DNA of 64,000 nucleotides, taken from NCBI RefSeq assembly GCF_026262505.1, contig NC_067208.1:17121962-17185961 (forward strand), in the 5' to 3' direction. Within the stretch, counting starts at the first letter, position 1. The number at the start of each line of letters is the position of its first letter. The notes beneath the pieces were generated by a model, which saw nothing but the letters and a program-made list of their open reading frames with translations, had not been told where the DNA came from and did not search any database. A program made the position numbers and the translations under genes. This DNA comes from Trichomonas vaginalis G3. Taxonomy: Eukaryota > Parabasalia > Trichomonadida > Trichomonadidae. Positions 1-9,047 of this stretch are shown piece by piece.

Positions 1-2872
1 GGAAGCTCTTAAGCAAACAGGAAACCCAGCACTTATAGAAAGCTTTTGGAAAGATAATGGTGAAAAGAAGTTTTATAAGAAGAGAAGCGGTCAGTTCTGG
101 AAGTATCTTTGCACATTACCTATAAATCTTGAGCGCTACCAAATCTTCAATGAATTGAACAAAAGAACTGCAGCACTTATGACAGAAGACAATTGTTTCG
201 TTTATGCTTGCATTCAGGCTGGAGTAAATGAAGAAACTATTGACCACATGAGAGAAGTCATTCGTGTTAGAGACTTTCCTCAAAGTAAAGTACAAGAAAT
301 TTCTGACGCAACAGGTATAGCATTTAATGTTACCATTGGTTACTTCAATGACTCAAGACATAATGAAATAAAGAGATACATACCAAAAGAATGTAAAACT
401 ATTCGAACTATTGACTTACTTCTTGTTGAAGACCACTACATGCTAAATGAAAGATTACCAATGACAACATATTTCGTCAGAAATTACAAAGAAATCTTGA
501 AGGAGTGTGGTGGAATGAACATTGAGAAACAGATGAAGATTTATACAAAGAGAGAGAACAAATATGTAGTTCGTTATGATAGAACAACACCGTTATGGGA
601 TGTTATGAAAACATTGTGGGAGTGCAAATATTTCGAACCTATTTCTTATGGAGAACTTTTCACATATACGACTGACTTATATAAACAGAACCTTGCACCA
701 TTTAAAGATTTGACATATGCTCCAAAGTATTGTGTACAACTGAAGAAGAAAGCCGAGTCAAAAGAAGTAAATAAAGCTAAATGTAAGTTCATTCCTGAGC
801 ACGTTTTCTTTGCTGACTTTGAGTGCAGTACCGATGGCTTTCATAAAGCTTTTAACATATGTTACGACAGTGAAGATGATTCAGTGAGTGAAAGCATTTG
901 GGGTCAGAACTGTGCAACAGAATTTTTGGAGCGACTTCCTGACAAGAGTTTAATATATTTCCATAACCTCAGTTATGATATAAACTTCATCTTAAGACAC
1001 ATGACAGAAGTGAAAAGAACTCCCATCATTAAAGGTTCACGAACAATGCAAATAACTGGCTTATATAAAGGAAGGGCAATTATTATAAAAGACTCTTACA
1101 GTGTTATAAATAAGAAGCTTAAACTATTTCCTGCTATGTTTAACTTACAAACAGGACCGAAAGAAGTATTTCCATACAACTACTACAGCAGTGTTTTGTT
1201 AGCAAATGACAACAGAACTGGTGTCATTTCTGAAGCATGTAAGTTTATCCGGGATGCGGATACATTCATGAAAAACATAGATTCCATCAAAGGTTGCAGA
1301 ATAGATGAAAACCACTTCGACTTAGAAAAGTATAGCACATTTTATTGCAAACAAGATGTAAGAATTTTAAGAGAAGGTTTTGTTAAGTTCCGCAATGACA
1401 TATTGAAAGAATTTGATTTAAACGTTTATGACTACGTTAGTATTTGTTCAATTGCTAACAAATTATTTGAGAACAGAGTGTACTTCCCGAATGGAAATTT
1501 ATATGACCTCTCAAATAAACCAAGAGAATTTATTTCACGCTGTATTCAAGGTGGAAGATGTATGTTGTCAGATAACATTAAACAAAAGAGTAAAGAGAAA
1601 CTCATTGCTGATTTCGACGCTGTTTCATTATATCCATCAGCTATAGCAAGACTTTATACTTTAGAAGATATTCCAAAGGTTATGAAGAAAGAAATGTTAA
1701 GCACAGAGTATCTCATGAGACATTTATTCGATGACGACCAAAAGGAACCCATTGGTGAAAAGTTTATGTCTGGCTTCTTTGTTCTCATTAAGATAACAGA
1801 GATTGGAATACATAGACACTTTCCTTTAATAGTTTGTGACCCTGAACTAAATCCAGAACTTAACGTTCCCAGAAGTTCAAACACTTGCTGTTTAATGTAT
1901 GTTGACCATATAACATTACAAGACCTCATAAAATATCAAGGTGTCAAATGTGAAGTGTTGCAAGGATACTATTACGATGGAAACAGAGATATTAGAATAA
2001 GAGATGAAGTAAAGAAGTTGTTTGAGTTAAGGTTAAAGTATAAGAAAGAAGGAAATCCTTTGCAAGAAAATATAAAGCTCATTCTGAACAGTATTTATGG
2101 CAAAACTATTCTATCTCCTATTGAGTCAAAAATAACCATAGTAAATGACAAAGATGCTATAAGATATGCCATCAGAAACTACAACCATATAGTGAAGTTC
2201 GAAGGTTTGGATGGTTCAGAAAAAACTATTTTCAAGCTAACGAAAAGCATTTGCAGACACTTTAACTTCTGTCCACTTGGTGTTAACATTCTGTCTATGT
2301 CGAAGAGAATAATGTGTGAAGTATTCTGTACTGCTGAAGATATGGGACTTCAAATCTTCTACCAGGACTGTGATAGCATGCATATTTTCAATGAAGACAT
2401 ACCAAAGCTTGCAGCAGAGTTTAAGAAGAGATACGGTAGAGAACTTATAGGAAAGAACCTTGGTCAATTTCATTCTGACTTCGCAGAAATAACACCTGGA
2501 AAACAAAGTTTAGCATACAAGTCAATATTTTGTGGAAAGAAGACCTACATAGACTTACTCACTAACGATTTAAATGAAGTTGCATTCCATGCACGTTGCA
2601 AAGGTGTCAAACAAGACGTCCTTGCTTTAACAGCAAATGAAATGTTTCCTGAAGCTATACAATGCTATTACAATGAAGATAAGAACATTCACATACCTGT
2701 TGGAACATATGACAAAGACTCTGAGTTCAGTTTAATGAAACTTTACAAAGCACTTTATGACGGTCAAGAGATTGGATTTGACTTATGTAAGTCTGCTACA
2801 CCTGCATTTGAGGAAAAGTTTAACTTCTCAATAACGACTAAAACAAGCTTTATTCGTAAGTTGAAGTTCTGA
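1..2872 (+). CDS. Protein-primed family B DNA polymerase (A1), 5' part outside the window
   Basis: This polymerase replicates the element by protein-primed synthesis from its termini. The frame is open from base 2. The first ~50 codons match the C-terminus of the 'MYRKLSK' region seen in A2 and A3, so polymerase and upstream region read as one protein here. Exonuclease motifs are visible as FFADFECS (DxE), HNLSYDINF and YCKQDV. Palm motifs are DFDAVSLYPSA (motif A), KLILNSIYGK (motif B) and a DxD motif C in QDCDSMH. These match DNA_pol_B_2 polymerases of Polintons. Parts of the palm and thumb region (about 2335-2460, 2590-2710 and 2795-2860) differ strongly from A2 while neighbouring stretches are near-identical, which suggests recombination between subfamilies. 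The next gene is convergent. Confidence 0.93.
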   Translation, partial: EALKQTGNPALIESFWKDNGEKKFYKKRSGQFWKYLCTLPINLERYQIFNELNKRTAALMTEDNCFVYACIQAGVNEETIDHMREVIRVRDFPQSKVQEISDATGIAFNVTIGYFNDSRHNEIKRYIPKECKTIRTIDLLLVEDHYMLNERLPMTTYFVRNYKEILKECGGMNIEKQMKIYTKRENKYVVRYDRTTPLWDVMKTLWECKYFEPISYGELFTYTTDLYKQNLAPFKDLTYAPKYCVQLKKKAESKEVNKAKCKFIPEHVFFADFECSTDGFHKAFNICYDSEDDSVSESIWGQNCATEFLERLPDKSLIYFHNLSYDINFILRHMTEVKRTPIIKGSRTMQITGLYKGRAIIIKDSYSVINKKLKLFPAMFNLQTGPKEVFPYNYYSSVLLANDNRTGVISEACKFIRDADTFMKNIDSIKGCRIDENHFDLEKYSTFYCKQDVRILREGFVKFRNDILKEFDLNVYDYVSICSIANKLFENRVYFPNGNLYDLSNKPREFISRCIQGGRCMLSDNIKQKSKEKLIADFDAVSLYPSAIARLYTLEDIPKVMKKEMLSTEYLMRHLFDDDQKEPIGEKFMSGFFVLIKITEIGIHRHFPLIVCDPELNPELNVPRSSNTCCLMYVDHITLQDLIKYQGVKCEVLQGYYYDGNRDIRIRDEVKKLFELRLKYKKEGNPLQENIKLILNSIYGKTILSPIESKITIVNDKDAIRYAIRNYNHIVKFEGLDGSEKTIFKLTKSICRHFNFCPLGVNILSMSKRIMCEVFCTAEDMGLQIFYQDCDSMHIFNEDIPKLAAEFKKRYGRELIGKNLGQFHSDFAEITPGKQSLAYKSIFCGKKTYIDLLTNDLNEVAFHARCKGVKQDVLALTANEMFPEAIQCYYNEDKNIHIPVGTYDKDSEFSLMKLYKALYDGQEIGFDLCKSATPAFEEKFNFSITTKTSFIRKLKF

Positions 2873-2918
2873 GGTCATTTATTTTTGTCAGCAGTGAGAC
2901 CATTCATGATAAAAATAA

Positions 2919-2943
2919 GCCGCTAGCGGCAAGGGCGAAGCCC
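2919..2943. repeat. Double-hairpin mini-repeat, intergenic copy (A1)
   Basis: A short palindrome gccgctagcggc (2919-2930), an AA spacer and a second hairpin gggcgaagccc (2933-2943) lie between the convergent PolB and penton-like genes. The same two-hairpin layout recurs inside genes at 4297, 10053, 18187 and 30899. At this site it could act as a bidirectional terminator. A2 keeps a shortened version near 21846. Confidence 0.75.
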
Positions 2944-2953
2944 ATGTGGTCAT

Positions 2954-3811
2954 TTACAATACTGCGATGGTAGAGTTTAAGAGTTGTGCTTCAATGTAGA
3001 GACAGTCCTTATGGTCTGGAGGTAAGAACACTGGGCAGTTATGGTCATGAGTGGAGAACATGTCTATCCAAAACTCACGATTGAAGCCAGTTAATTTATA
3101 GTATTTATGGTTAGGAAGTGGTGAAGTTCTTGTATGACCAATGAACTCATTTTCAACTCCCTTACTTAAGTTTGAATATAATATAGCTTGCTTTCTATCC
3201 CAAATGCCAGGTGTTATAATCTTTGAAAATTCATTTTTCCTCGGAAGCATTGCATCATAATTGAAAACATTCTTGAAATCATCACTTGGTTCAGAGATTT
3301 GAAATCTTATACGTAATGCATTTTCTTTCTCTTTAGCGACTTCATTGAATGGTGAGAATACAACAAACTGACAGTCATGTGTTCCATCTTCATTTTCATT
3401 AAATTCATAATGAAAGTCTATAAGTTGTGGCTGACTACCTTCTTCTTTCAGTTGTGCAAGAAACTCACGTAAAGGCTGTAAAGTTTGTACTTCAATGTTG
3501 AACTTTTTCTCGAACATCTCATTAAATGAAATCATACATTGTTGCAATGTTGTATCGTCTTTAAAGTATTTGTATATGTGAATGTTTTGGGCGCTTAAAG
3601 ACTGTTCGTCATTTTCTATCTCGACTTGAAGTATAAAGTCAACCTTTCTGAAAGCACGTGTTATATACATAGATGTTATGCCAATGTACTTCTCTTCATT
3701 TATGTTCACAATCCAGTCTGTTGGAAACTTAAACGTTACTCTGTTCCCCTTTATTTTGACGTCAGGGTTTTCACTACTGAACGCAACAGATAAAGGTATT
3801 TGTCTATACAT
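2954..3811 (-). CDS. Penton-like minor capsid protein (A1), 285 aa
   Basis: I read this as a minor structural protein, probably the penton (PY-type) of the Polinton capsid. The basis is its place beside the capsid gene and its shared layout with the 293-aa protein at 10190 and the 254-aa protein at 13268. An N-terminal signature FPTDWIVNINEEKYIGI has the form P-x-x-W-[IV]-x-K-x-I, also seen as YPRHWVEYVGGEKAIEI in the 293-aa protein. The rest looks beta-rich with no transmembrane segment or enzyme motif. The middle third differs between copies: A1 and A3 share one version and A2 has another. A jelly-roll fold is inference. Confidence 0.6.
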   Translation of the reverse strand: MYRQIPLSVAFSSENPDVKIKGNRVTFKFPTDWIVNINEEKYIGITSMYITRAFRKVDFILQVEIENDEQSLSAQNIHIYKYFKDDTTLQQCMISFNEMFEKKFNIEVQTLQPLREFLAQLKEEGSQPQLIDFHYEFNENEDGTHDCQFVVFSPFNEVAKEKENALRIRFQISEPSDDFKNVFNYDAMLPRKNEFSKIITPGIWDRKQAILYSNLSKGVENEFIGHTRTSPLPNHKYYKLTGFNREFWIDMFSTHDHNCPVFLPPDHKDCLYIEAQLLNSTIAVL

Positions 3812-3835
3812 TTAGTTCGAATAAAAATAAACCAT

Positions 3836-4096
3836 TTACTCTTTCTTTGCTTCAGCTTCTTTAGCTTTTGCTTCAGCTTCTTCTCTAGCTTTCTTCGCCA
3901 GCAAACGTGGGTTCTTTTGTCTTCCAGCAGCTAATGCAGCAAGTTGTTTTTCACTAAGTTTTCTCTTTGGTCTCTCTGGCTTTTGTTCTTGTTTTTGTTC
4001 CTTCAGTTCGGATAAAATTTGCTCGCGAATTTCTTTCTTCAATGCTTCAACATCTATGACCCCTTGGGTCTTGTCCATATGACTTGTCTGAGTCAT
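3836..4096 (-). CDS. Small highly charged, lysine/alanine-rich protein (A1), 86 aa
   Basis: I do not recognise a family. The N-terminus (DVEALKKEIREQILSELKEQ) is a predicted charged helix. The middle, KRKLSEKQLAALAAGRQKN, resembles short DNA-binding helical motifs of histone-like and NUMOD-type proteins, and the tail is a Lys/Glu/Ala helix. Such a basic small protein could be a virion core or DNA-packing factor, which is inference only. It lies 24 bases upstream of the penton-like gene on the same strand, so co-transcription is likely. A short divergent intergenic region separates it from the 142-aa gene. Confidence 0.6.
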   Translation of the reverse strand: MTQTSHMDKTQGVIDVEALKKEIREQILSELKEQKQEQKPERPKRKLSEKQLAALAAGRQKNPRLLAKKAREEAEAKAKEAEAKKE

Positions 4097-4141
4097 TTGA
4101 CTGCAGATAAAAAATAAAATTAAAACTTTAACCGATGTAAA

Positions 4142-4570
4142 ATGAGCTTGTCAAAATCAGAGCGAGAGTCTATTATATTAAATGACGCAAGAGGAATACA
4201 ACATCCTTTCTATTACGTAAGTCAGAGTAAAGATGGTAAAATATACGTAAGAAAAAGAAAGGTTCCATTAGCAAATGCAGAGAGCGACAGTATTAAGGTG
4301 CATGGCACCGAGGGCGAAGCCCATATAAAACCTTCTGTTCAAACTGAAAAGTCAATAGAACCAGAAGAAAAAAAACCAGATGTATTTTCAATAACGAACC
4401 AAGAGCTTATTGCAAAGTTCGTGAATTTCATTGAAAAACAAACCGAGTCAAAGAATCCTGACCCGCCAGTGAAAGAAGTTGAGACAAAAGAGAATGTACA
4501 TTTCATTGAAAATGTCAAGAAACAACTTCCACCACGAATGCCAAGAAGAAGAGTGAGAATAATGAAGTAA
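4142..4570 (+). CDS. KDG-motif small protein (A1), 142 aa
   Basis: The function is unknown. Residues ~22-42 contain HPFYYVSQSKDGKIYVRKRK, which matches GFYIHQMKDGRVQFRKIK in the 78-aa protein downstream, so the two are paralogous. The middle is acidic and carries an in-frame copy of the double-hairpin mini-repeat (residues around HGTEGEAH). The C-terminus ends in a very basic tail (PPRMPRRRVRIMK), as in DNA- or capsid-binding proteins. It lies just upstream of the major capsid gene on the same strand. The three copies differ mostly at the mini-repeat, where length and sequence vary without breaking the frame. Confidence 0.6.
   Translation: MSLSKSERESIILNDARGIQHPFYYVSQSKDGKIYVRKRKVPLANAESDSIKVHGTEGEAHIKPSVQTEKSIEPEEKKPDVFSITNQELIAKFVNFIEKQTESKNPDPPVKEVETKENVHFIENVKKQLPPRMPRRRVRIMK
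4297..4322. repeat. Double-hairpin mini-repeat inside the KDG gene (A1)
   Basis: ggtgcatggcacc (5-bp stem, 3-nt loop), GA, then gggcgaagccc (4-bp stem, GAA loop). Translated in frame it gives GTEGEAH. A2 (around 23228-23260) and A3 (around 56970-56996) have altered versions at the same site, so this site is changeable while the protein stays open across it. Confidence 0.8.
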
Positions 4571-4598
4571 ATAGATATTTTTATCTGAAGTAAATACA

Positions 4599-6173
4599 TG
4601 CAGAACGAACAGCTAAACGAATTTACTCCAGCAGAGCATATTCATCAGATTCGCTCATATTTCGATATCATAGACAATACAGTTCAAATTGGTGACACTA
4701 ATAGAAAATATTCTGACGCAAAGATTCCATCACAACCTGGAACTGTTTAAAGATAATACATGGGTAACATTCAATCTCTCACCTCCTGGTGAAAATATGT
4801 TGGACCTTTACAATACATTCATTACGTATAAAATGGAAGGTCAATTTATTGTAGATAAAGAAATTGGTTCAGGTTCCAATAAAACAAACCCACCAGGATT
4901 TTGGATTGGTTTCGATGACGCTTTCTATGCAGTTGCTGGATATCAAATCCTTGCAAATGGTCGTATCGTATATTCTCAAGACAACGCAAGAGAAGAAGCA
5001 TATATAACTTCAAACTCACAAACTACCGAACAAATAAAGAAAGTAGATGTTTTCTCAAAGACTCGACATGAAGATGTATGGAGTCATTCGGGAACATGCA
5101 GAACAGGACAAATTGTTAGTGGTCCAATTACAGCAGGAAAATCATTTGATTTTAAGCTTCGTTTAAGAATTCCTGTTAGAAGATTCCTTCCATTAGAAGC
5201 TATTCGATTTATTCCAGCTTTTGCAGGAAACATTCAGCTTAAAGTAAAGTTCAGTAGCGACGCCTTACAATGCACATCTATATCTGTAAATGATATCATT
5301 GCTTTCAATCCAACTCTTAAAGTTGCATTTGCTTCAGATTCAAATCCACCGACAAATAAATTTGTTCCATGGAATGAACCATTCACTATGATAACGAAGG
5401 CAGTAGAAGCTAGTGGAACAGTTACTATTACAACTGTAACCCAGCAACTATTTCGAACAAAGATGGATTTTAATGAATGTTTCATTCATCCAAAGTCATT
5501 CTCTTTAGACCCTAACATTTATACAGAACTTGTAGAACATTATACAAACGAGGCTTTATGTTTTCCTGTTAAAGTTATGGATTGGATTCCTATGGACGGT
5601 TCATTCTCAAAGAATACAGATAGTTCAAGTGCAACATTTACAGCAGCTTATACGCCTATTAATGTTAAAAGTATTTGGGCACTATTTAGAAAGAAAGACA
5701 ACTATTATGTTAATTTTGAGAACCCTAAGTTTAAATATCTTCAGCTTTCCATGGGAGCTTATGGAAATATGCCTGCAGAACCTGAAAAATCATATGGACC
5801 TGTATTTTATGAAATGGTTGCGAACGCTTGCAATACAAACAATGATATGATAGGATTTAATGAAGATGTTATGAGGTCATTGGTGGCTGATGGTAGTGTG
5901 GAACATAAATGGGATAGCTATGACAACACACATTTCTTATGTGGTTTTCCAACAGAAGTGGACTTTTGCTTCCAGCAAGGTCAAACATCTACTGCTCCAA
6001 TAACATACAAATTGTCTGTTAAAGGACCTATTGAACTAGCAACTGAAAATGTACCAAAGCCACTTATTGGATTTATGAGGGATTGTTGCTTTGCCATTCA
6101 GGTGCGTGCTAATGGAATCCCAATAATAAGATTAGATGACTATAACTTAGCTACGGACGACAGTGAGGAATAA
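4599..6173 (+). pseudogene. Major capsid protein, double jelly-roll (A1), about one break
   Basis: Main icosahedral capsid protein of the Polinton. Related copies lie at 23536 and 55126. The residues FDFKLRLRIPVRRFLPLEAI and the following beta-strand-rich stretch fit the end of the first jelly roll of Polinton and adintovirus capsid proteins. The family length here is about 520 aa. It is followed 30 bases downstream by the membrane-protein gene. The assignment rests on size, beta content, position among capsid genes and similarity of layout to the capsid region of element B. The copy carries about one break. Confidence 0.8.
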
Positions 6174-6203
6174 AGGATGAACGTTTATTTTTAAAGTTTA
6201 TAA

Positions 6204-6644
6204 ATGAGTTCTTCATCAAGCTCTCGTGAACCTTCACCATCTATGAAACAAACTTTACCAAACGATTATGGAGCACCTATTGAATATTTCTTACGAGCTG
6301 CACAATGGCAAAGAGCAGTCTCACCAAGGTTAGGTGTTCCACCAGCTCCTGTCAAAAATAGCATTTGGTCAAGTCTTTATATAAGATATGGTCTCCCACT
6401 AGGTTTGCTAGCTACAGCAGGAGCAGTTATGATGTTGAAAAGAAATAAAGCAAATGTTGTAAATAATACTGAAGTAGCTGAAGTTAAACAAACTCCAACA
6501 CCTTCACAAGCAAAACCTTCAATGACTCCTGAACCTATGGAAGTACAAACTCCTGTTCAAAAGTCAACTCCTAAACCGACTCCAACATTTAAACCAGAAC
6601 CTACACCACAAATAAATCGTAAAACTCCTGCGTTTCCTTACTGA
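6204..6644 (+). CDS. One-span membrane protein with Pro/Thr-rich tail (A1), 146 aa
   Basis: A Ser-rich N-terminus and a segment ending near residue 55 precede one hydrophobic span (YGLPLGLLATAGAVMML). After a short basic stop-transfer (KRNK) comes a long Pro/Thr/Lys tail made of short TP-P repeats. A2 has extra PTPSPK-type repeats, so tail length varies between copies. It is probably a virion or host-membrane protein, because it sits directly behind the capsid gene and is kept in all three copies. No known family is recognised. Confidence 0.65.
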   Translation: MSSSSSSREPSPSMKQTLPNDYGAPIEYFLRAAQWQRAVSPRLGVPPAPVKNSIWSSLYIRYGLPLGLLATAGAVMMLKRNKANVVNNTEVAEVKQTPTPSQAKPSMTPEPMEVQTPVQKSTPKPTPTFKPEPTPQINRKTPAFPY

Positions 6645-6692
6645 AAAAATAACGTTATTTTTATTTAATATTAAAATTTTTATTTGATTGAA

Positions 6693-6929
6693 ATGACAAA
6701 TAAAGTCACTGAAGCAATGAAACAAAAGTTTTTGGTAGAATACATTAAATCAGGAACTATTCCAGAAGGTTTTTACATTCATCAAATGAAAGATGGTAGA
6801 GTTCAGTTTAGAAAGATAAAGCAACCATTAGATAGAGAAGGAATTTTGAGAAAGATTAAACTTCATGAGGACAACATTGCTGAACTTAAGAAGAAGTTAG
6901 AAGAGTTGGAGAAAGGAAGAGAGTTATAA
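6693..6929 (+). CDS. KDG-motif/coiled-coil small protein (A1), 78 aa
   Basis: The ATG at 6693 is chosen because the frame upstream only offers TTG. Residues ~24-44 hold GFYIHQMKDGRVQFRKIKQP, followed by a Leu-heptad helix (RKIKLHEDNIAELKKKLEEL) that looks like a short coiled coil. The 142-aa protein at 4142 shares the KDG block. The 112-aa protein at 48204 in element B has a similar C-terminal layout (GFKISKIKGVISLKSIP followed by a helix). Function unknown; a small virion or regulatory factor is plausible. Confidence 0.6.
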   Translation: MTNKVTEAMKQKFLVEYIKSGTIPEGFYIHQMKDGRVQFRKIKQPLDREGILRKIKLHEDNIAELKKKLEELEKGREL

Positions 6930-7141
6930 AGCAATGAATTCAAGAGGGTAGAAATGAGGTTAGAAATCGGGTTAGATCTAACCTTCTACCCTAAATTTAT
7001 TTTTGGTGTAAATTCACAAGGTTAGTTATCGGGCTAGATCTAACCTTCTACCCTAAATTTATTTTTGTGCTATGTTTTCATACGTGTGAGGGTGGTGATA
7101 TCATTTATTTTTATTTTATTTTTTATTTTATTTTTATATAA
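6930..7141. repeat. Intergenic palindrome cassette with AGATCT core, and AT-rich promoter-like DNA (A1)
   Basis: Two near-copies of a ~70-bp block each hold a palindrome: ggttagatctaacc (6970-6983) and ggctagatctaacc (7032-7045), followed by ttctaccctaaatttattttt. The part from ~7070 (gctatgttttcatacgtgtg) matches A3 upstream of its TIR gene but is absent from A2. The last 40 bases are a T-rich TTTATTTTTAT run directly before the next start codon, the usual promoter-like setting in these elements. Confidence 0.65.
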
Positions 7142-7462
7142 ATGACGAAAACTATTGAGATAACAAACTACAATGGTCATGAGTTCAAGAATTTGTTCTT
7201 CGTTCCTCGTGAAAATACATTCTATCAGATACGAGGGAGAAAGGGTAAAGTTAGTTTGAGCGTTTATGACTACAAACATAATGGAAAGTTTATACAAGCA
7301 TACGATACAAACGGTAAGCGTGTTTCATTAGCTTTGTCAAAACTTAGTAACATTTATTTTGACAGTGATTTTGACCTATATGAAGAAGAAAGTGAGTCAG
7401 AAGATTATGAGCTGTTATGTGAAGCACAGCAATGGGAGGAGTTGCAATACTTTTGTAAGTGA
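7142..7462 (+). CDS. TIR-encoded small protein, alpha type (A1), 106 aa
   Basis: Nearly identical to the proteins at 9048 and 25944 in A2. It contains FKNLFFVPRENTFYQIRGRK and LSVYDYKHNGKFIQAYD, looks like a small beta-rich domain and ends in an acidic tail (EEESESED). A divergent relative (beta type) occupies the same place in A3 at 53904. It lies in the terminal repeat, within ~200 bases of the element end. I do not know the family. A role in recognising the terminus is a hypothesis. Confidence 0.65.
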   Translation: MTKTIEITNYNGHEFKNLFFVPRENTFYQIRGRKGKVSLSVYDYKHNGKFIQAYDTNGKRVSLALSKLSNIYFDSDFDLYEEESESEDYELLCEAQQWEELQYFCK

Positions 7463-7641
7463 GAACGTTTATTTTTTACATTAGTGAAGTCGTTTGTGAA
7501 AACGTTAGTGAGGTGAAGTGGTTGGTGGTTTTGTAAATATTTAAGGTTAAGTTAGTGTTGTCGTTTGTGTTGTAAAATATACGTTAACGGTTTCATAAAG
7601 TGTCAAATTCACATAACAGGGGTACGGTGGAACGCAGTGCC
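7463..7641 (+). repeat. Right TIR of A1, incomplete
   Basis: Matches the A2 right TIR (from 26265) through ggaacgcagtgcc, then changes to unrelated DNA. It keeps the inner arm of the terminal hairpin (acataacaggggtacg) but not the outermost bases. Confidence 0.85.
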
Positions 7642-7961
7642 TTATTACACTTGATATGTAATCTATCTCCTGTGACGCAAACCATATTCGCCAATTTTTC
7701 CTCTCCAAGCATAGATACTTTGCCCGCAGGAAGAAGTTTATTGCGAATATGGACGAGACAATGCTCTATTCCAAACATCGTTATAAAGTTCTTACTGCTG
7801 GCCGGAATCGCCCAGTTCGCGCTGAAAAGTCTCAGCTTCCACATCTTACAGGGGTCGTATCGTGCTGAACCGTTGGGAAAAATTGAATACCCGAAGTTCA
7901 GCATACATATAAAAATGAAAGACTTAGAGCCTAGGGTTAAGCAGGAAGATAGAGGGTACAT
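7642..7961 (-). pseudogene. Possible DDE transposase relic
   Basis: The minus strand has an open stretch with IFPNGSARYDPC and GKVSMLGEEKLANMVCVTGD. The ~40 bases coding the first motif (gggtattcaattt, cccaacggttcagcacg) recur near 51165 at the start of the transposase relic (FPPNGSARLTG). The second motif loosely fits the region before the first catalytic Asp of pogo/Jerky-like enzymes. It is short and lacks a catalytic centre, so this is a weak call. Confidence 0.3.
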
Positions 7962-8609
7962 ATGAGATTATCCTCAGTAACTCTCAGGCAAATCTGAGTT
8001 TTTGGTCAGATATATAAGATTATTGTGAACGAAAAATTATCTAATATAGGCCTAATTGTCATGTGCGCATATAGACATATGTATATATTATATGTTTCTT
8101 GTGTTATTATAAGTTAAATCCATAGTTTGATATGTGAGATAAATTATATCTTAACACAGAAATCGTTTTTTTATATTATCACAGTAGATATGAGGGGTAC
8201 TATATGAGTTATAATATATATTATTAGGAATAAGTATATAGATCCAAATAATGGGAATGCATAATTTATGGCGAACTCAAAACATTTATTTTTATATTAT
8301 GAGGTTATAAAATTGTTTTATTCATATATTATATGTGCTCTGTGCTATTGAAATGTGCTTAAAATGATTCTGCACGCGCAATCACAAAGCAAAACTTCGT
8401 AGCGAGCAACAGTTTGTGCAAGGACAGGGAATTTATATTTTTATCCTTACATAAACTTATAATGTGGTTAAAATGTTCGGTTTGCTCTCACTTTTGTTCC
8501 GCAATGTGACATCGTGAACAAAGTTTCCGATCTGAGTGCATATATGCAGTAGGGATGCGACGGTTTTACGCCATGACCGTTTAAAAATAGAATAATACGC
8601 CATTTTTGG

Positions 8610-8646
8610 GGCCGAATGGCGGGTACGAAGTACCCGCCATTCGGCC
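8610..8646. repeat. Perfect hairpin, 17-bp stem and 3-nt loop
   Basis: Arms ggccgaatggcgggtac and gtacccgccattcggcc surround GAA. It is GC-rich in an AT-rich background and follows taatacgccattttt, a word also found near 27490 and 27700. It may be the core of a fold-back mobile repeat. Confidence 0.75.
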
Positions 8647-8850
8647 GAATAACAAAACAATACAAAATTATCGCCGTCCTTTTTTTTCTTTCTTTCTCTT
8701 TTTTTCCTCTCTCTCTCTCTTCTTTTCTCTTTCCTCTTTTTACTCCTCTTTCTCTTTTCATCATTAAACGTAGAAAGATATATTAATATTATTTTAAAAT
8801 TAAAAAAAAATAAATAAAGTATAATAAGTAATTATTTAGTTAGTTAGTAT

Positions 8851-8899
8851 ACATAACAAGGGTACGACGGCACTGCGTTCCACCGTACCCCTGTTATGT
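8851..8899. repeat. Terminal hairpin of family A, alpha type
   Basis: Arms acataacaagggtacg (8851-8866) and cgtacccctgttatgt (8884-8899) pair over 16 bp with one mismatch around a loop holding ggcactgcg. The same structure is at 26413-26461. A3 has different arms that still pair (53684-53730) around the same loop word. It lies 9 bases from the element end. Confidence 0.85.
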
Positions 8900-9047
8900 G
8901 AATTTGACACTTTATGAAACCGTTAACGTATATTTTACAACACAAACGACAACACTAACTTAACCTTAAATATTTACAAAACCACCAACCACTTCACCTC
9001 ACTAACGTTTTCACAAACGACTTCACTAATGTAAAAAATAAACGTTC

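Larger units (their letters stand above)
1..7641 (+). mobile_element. Polinton A1 (family A), right half
   Basis: Family-A Polinton/Maverick entering from the left window edge. Visible parts in order are PolB, penton-like protein, small basic protein, KDG-motif protein, major capsid protein, membrane protein, second KDG-motif protein and the TIR-encoded protein, then the right TIR. Gene order and sequence match A2 and A3 almost base for base by eye, so the copies are recent. The last ~30 bases of the right TIR are absent and replaced by spacer DNA. The visible part has about one break. A1 and A2 lie in the same orientation. Confidence 0.93.
7642..8841. other. Non-Polinton spacer between A1 and A2
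   Basis: AT-rich DNA without an intact gene. It holds a transposase-like relic (7642-7961), a block around 8490-8560 that recurs at 27800-27870 (ctgagtgcatatatgcag and neighbours), a perfect hairpin at 8610-8646 and an ~80-base polypyrimidine tract (8678-8761). It resembles other dispersed repeats in the window more than host gene DNA. Confidence 0.6.

Noticed and set aside
2237-2506. Minus-strand frames inside PolB and the capsid genes
   Set aside because: Shadows of strongly coding sequence; they reappear in all copies only because the coding strand is conserved.
7593-7965. Plus-strand 121-aa frame across the A1 TIR junction
   Set aside because: Starts inside the TIR and runs into spacer DNA; the minus strand gives better transposase-like motifs.
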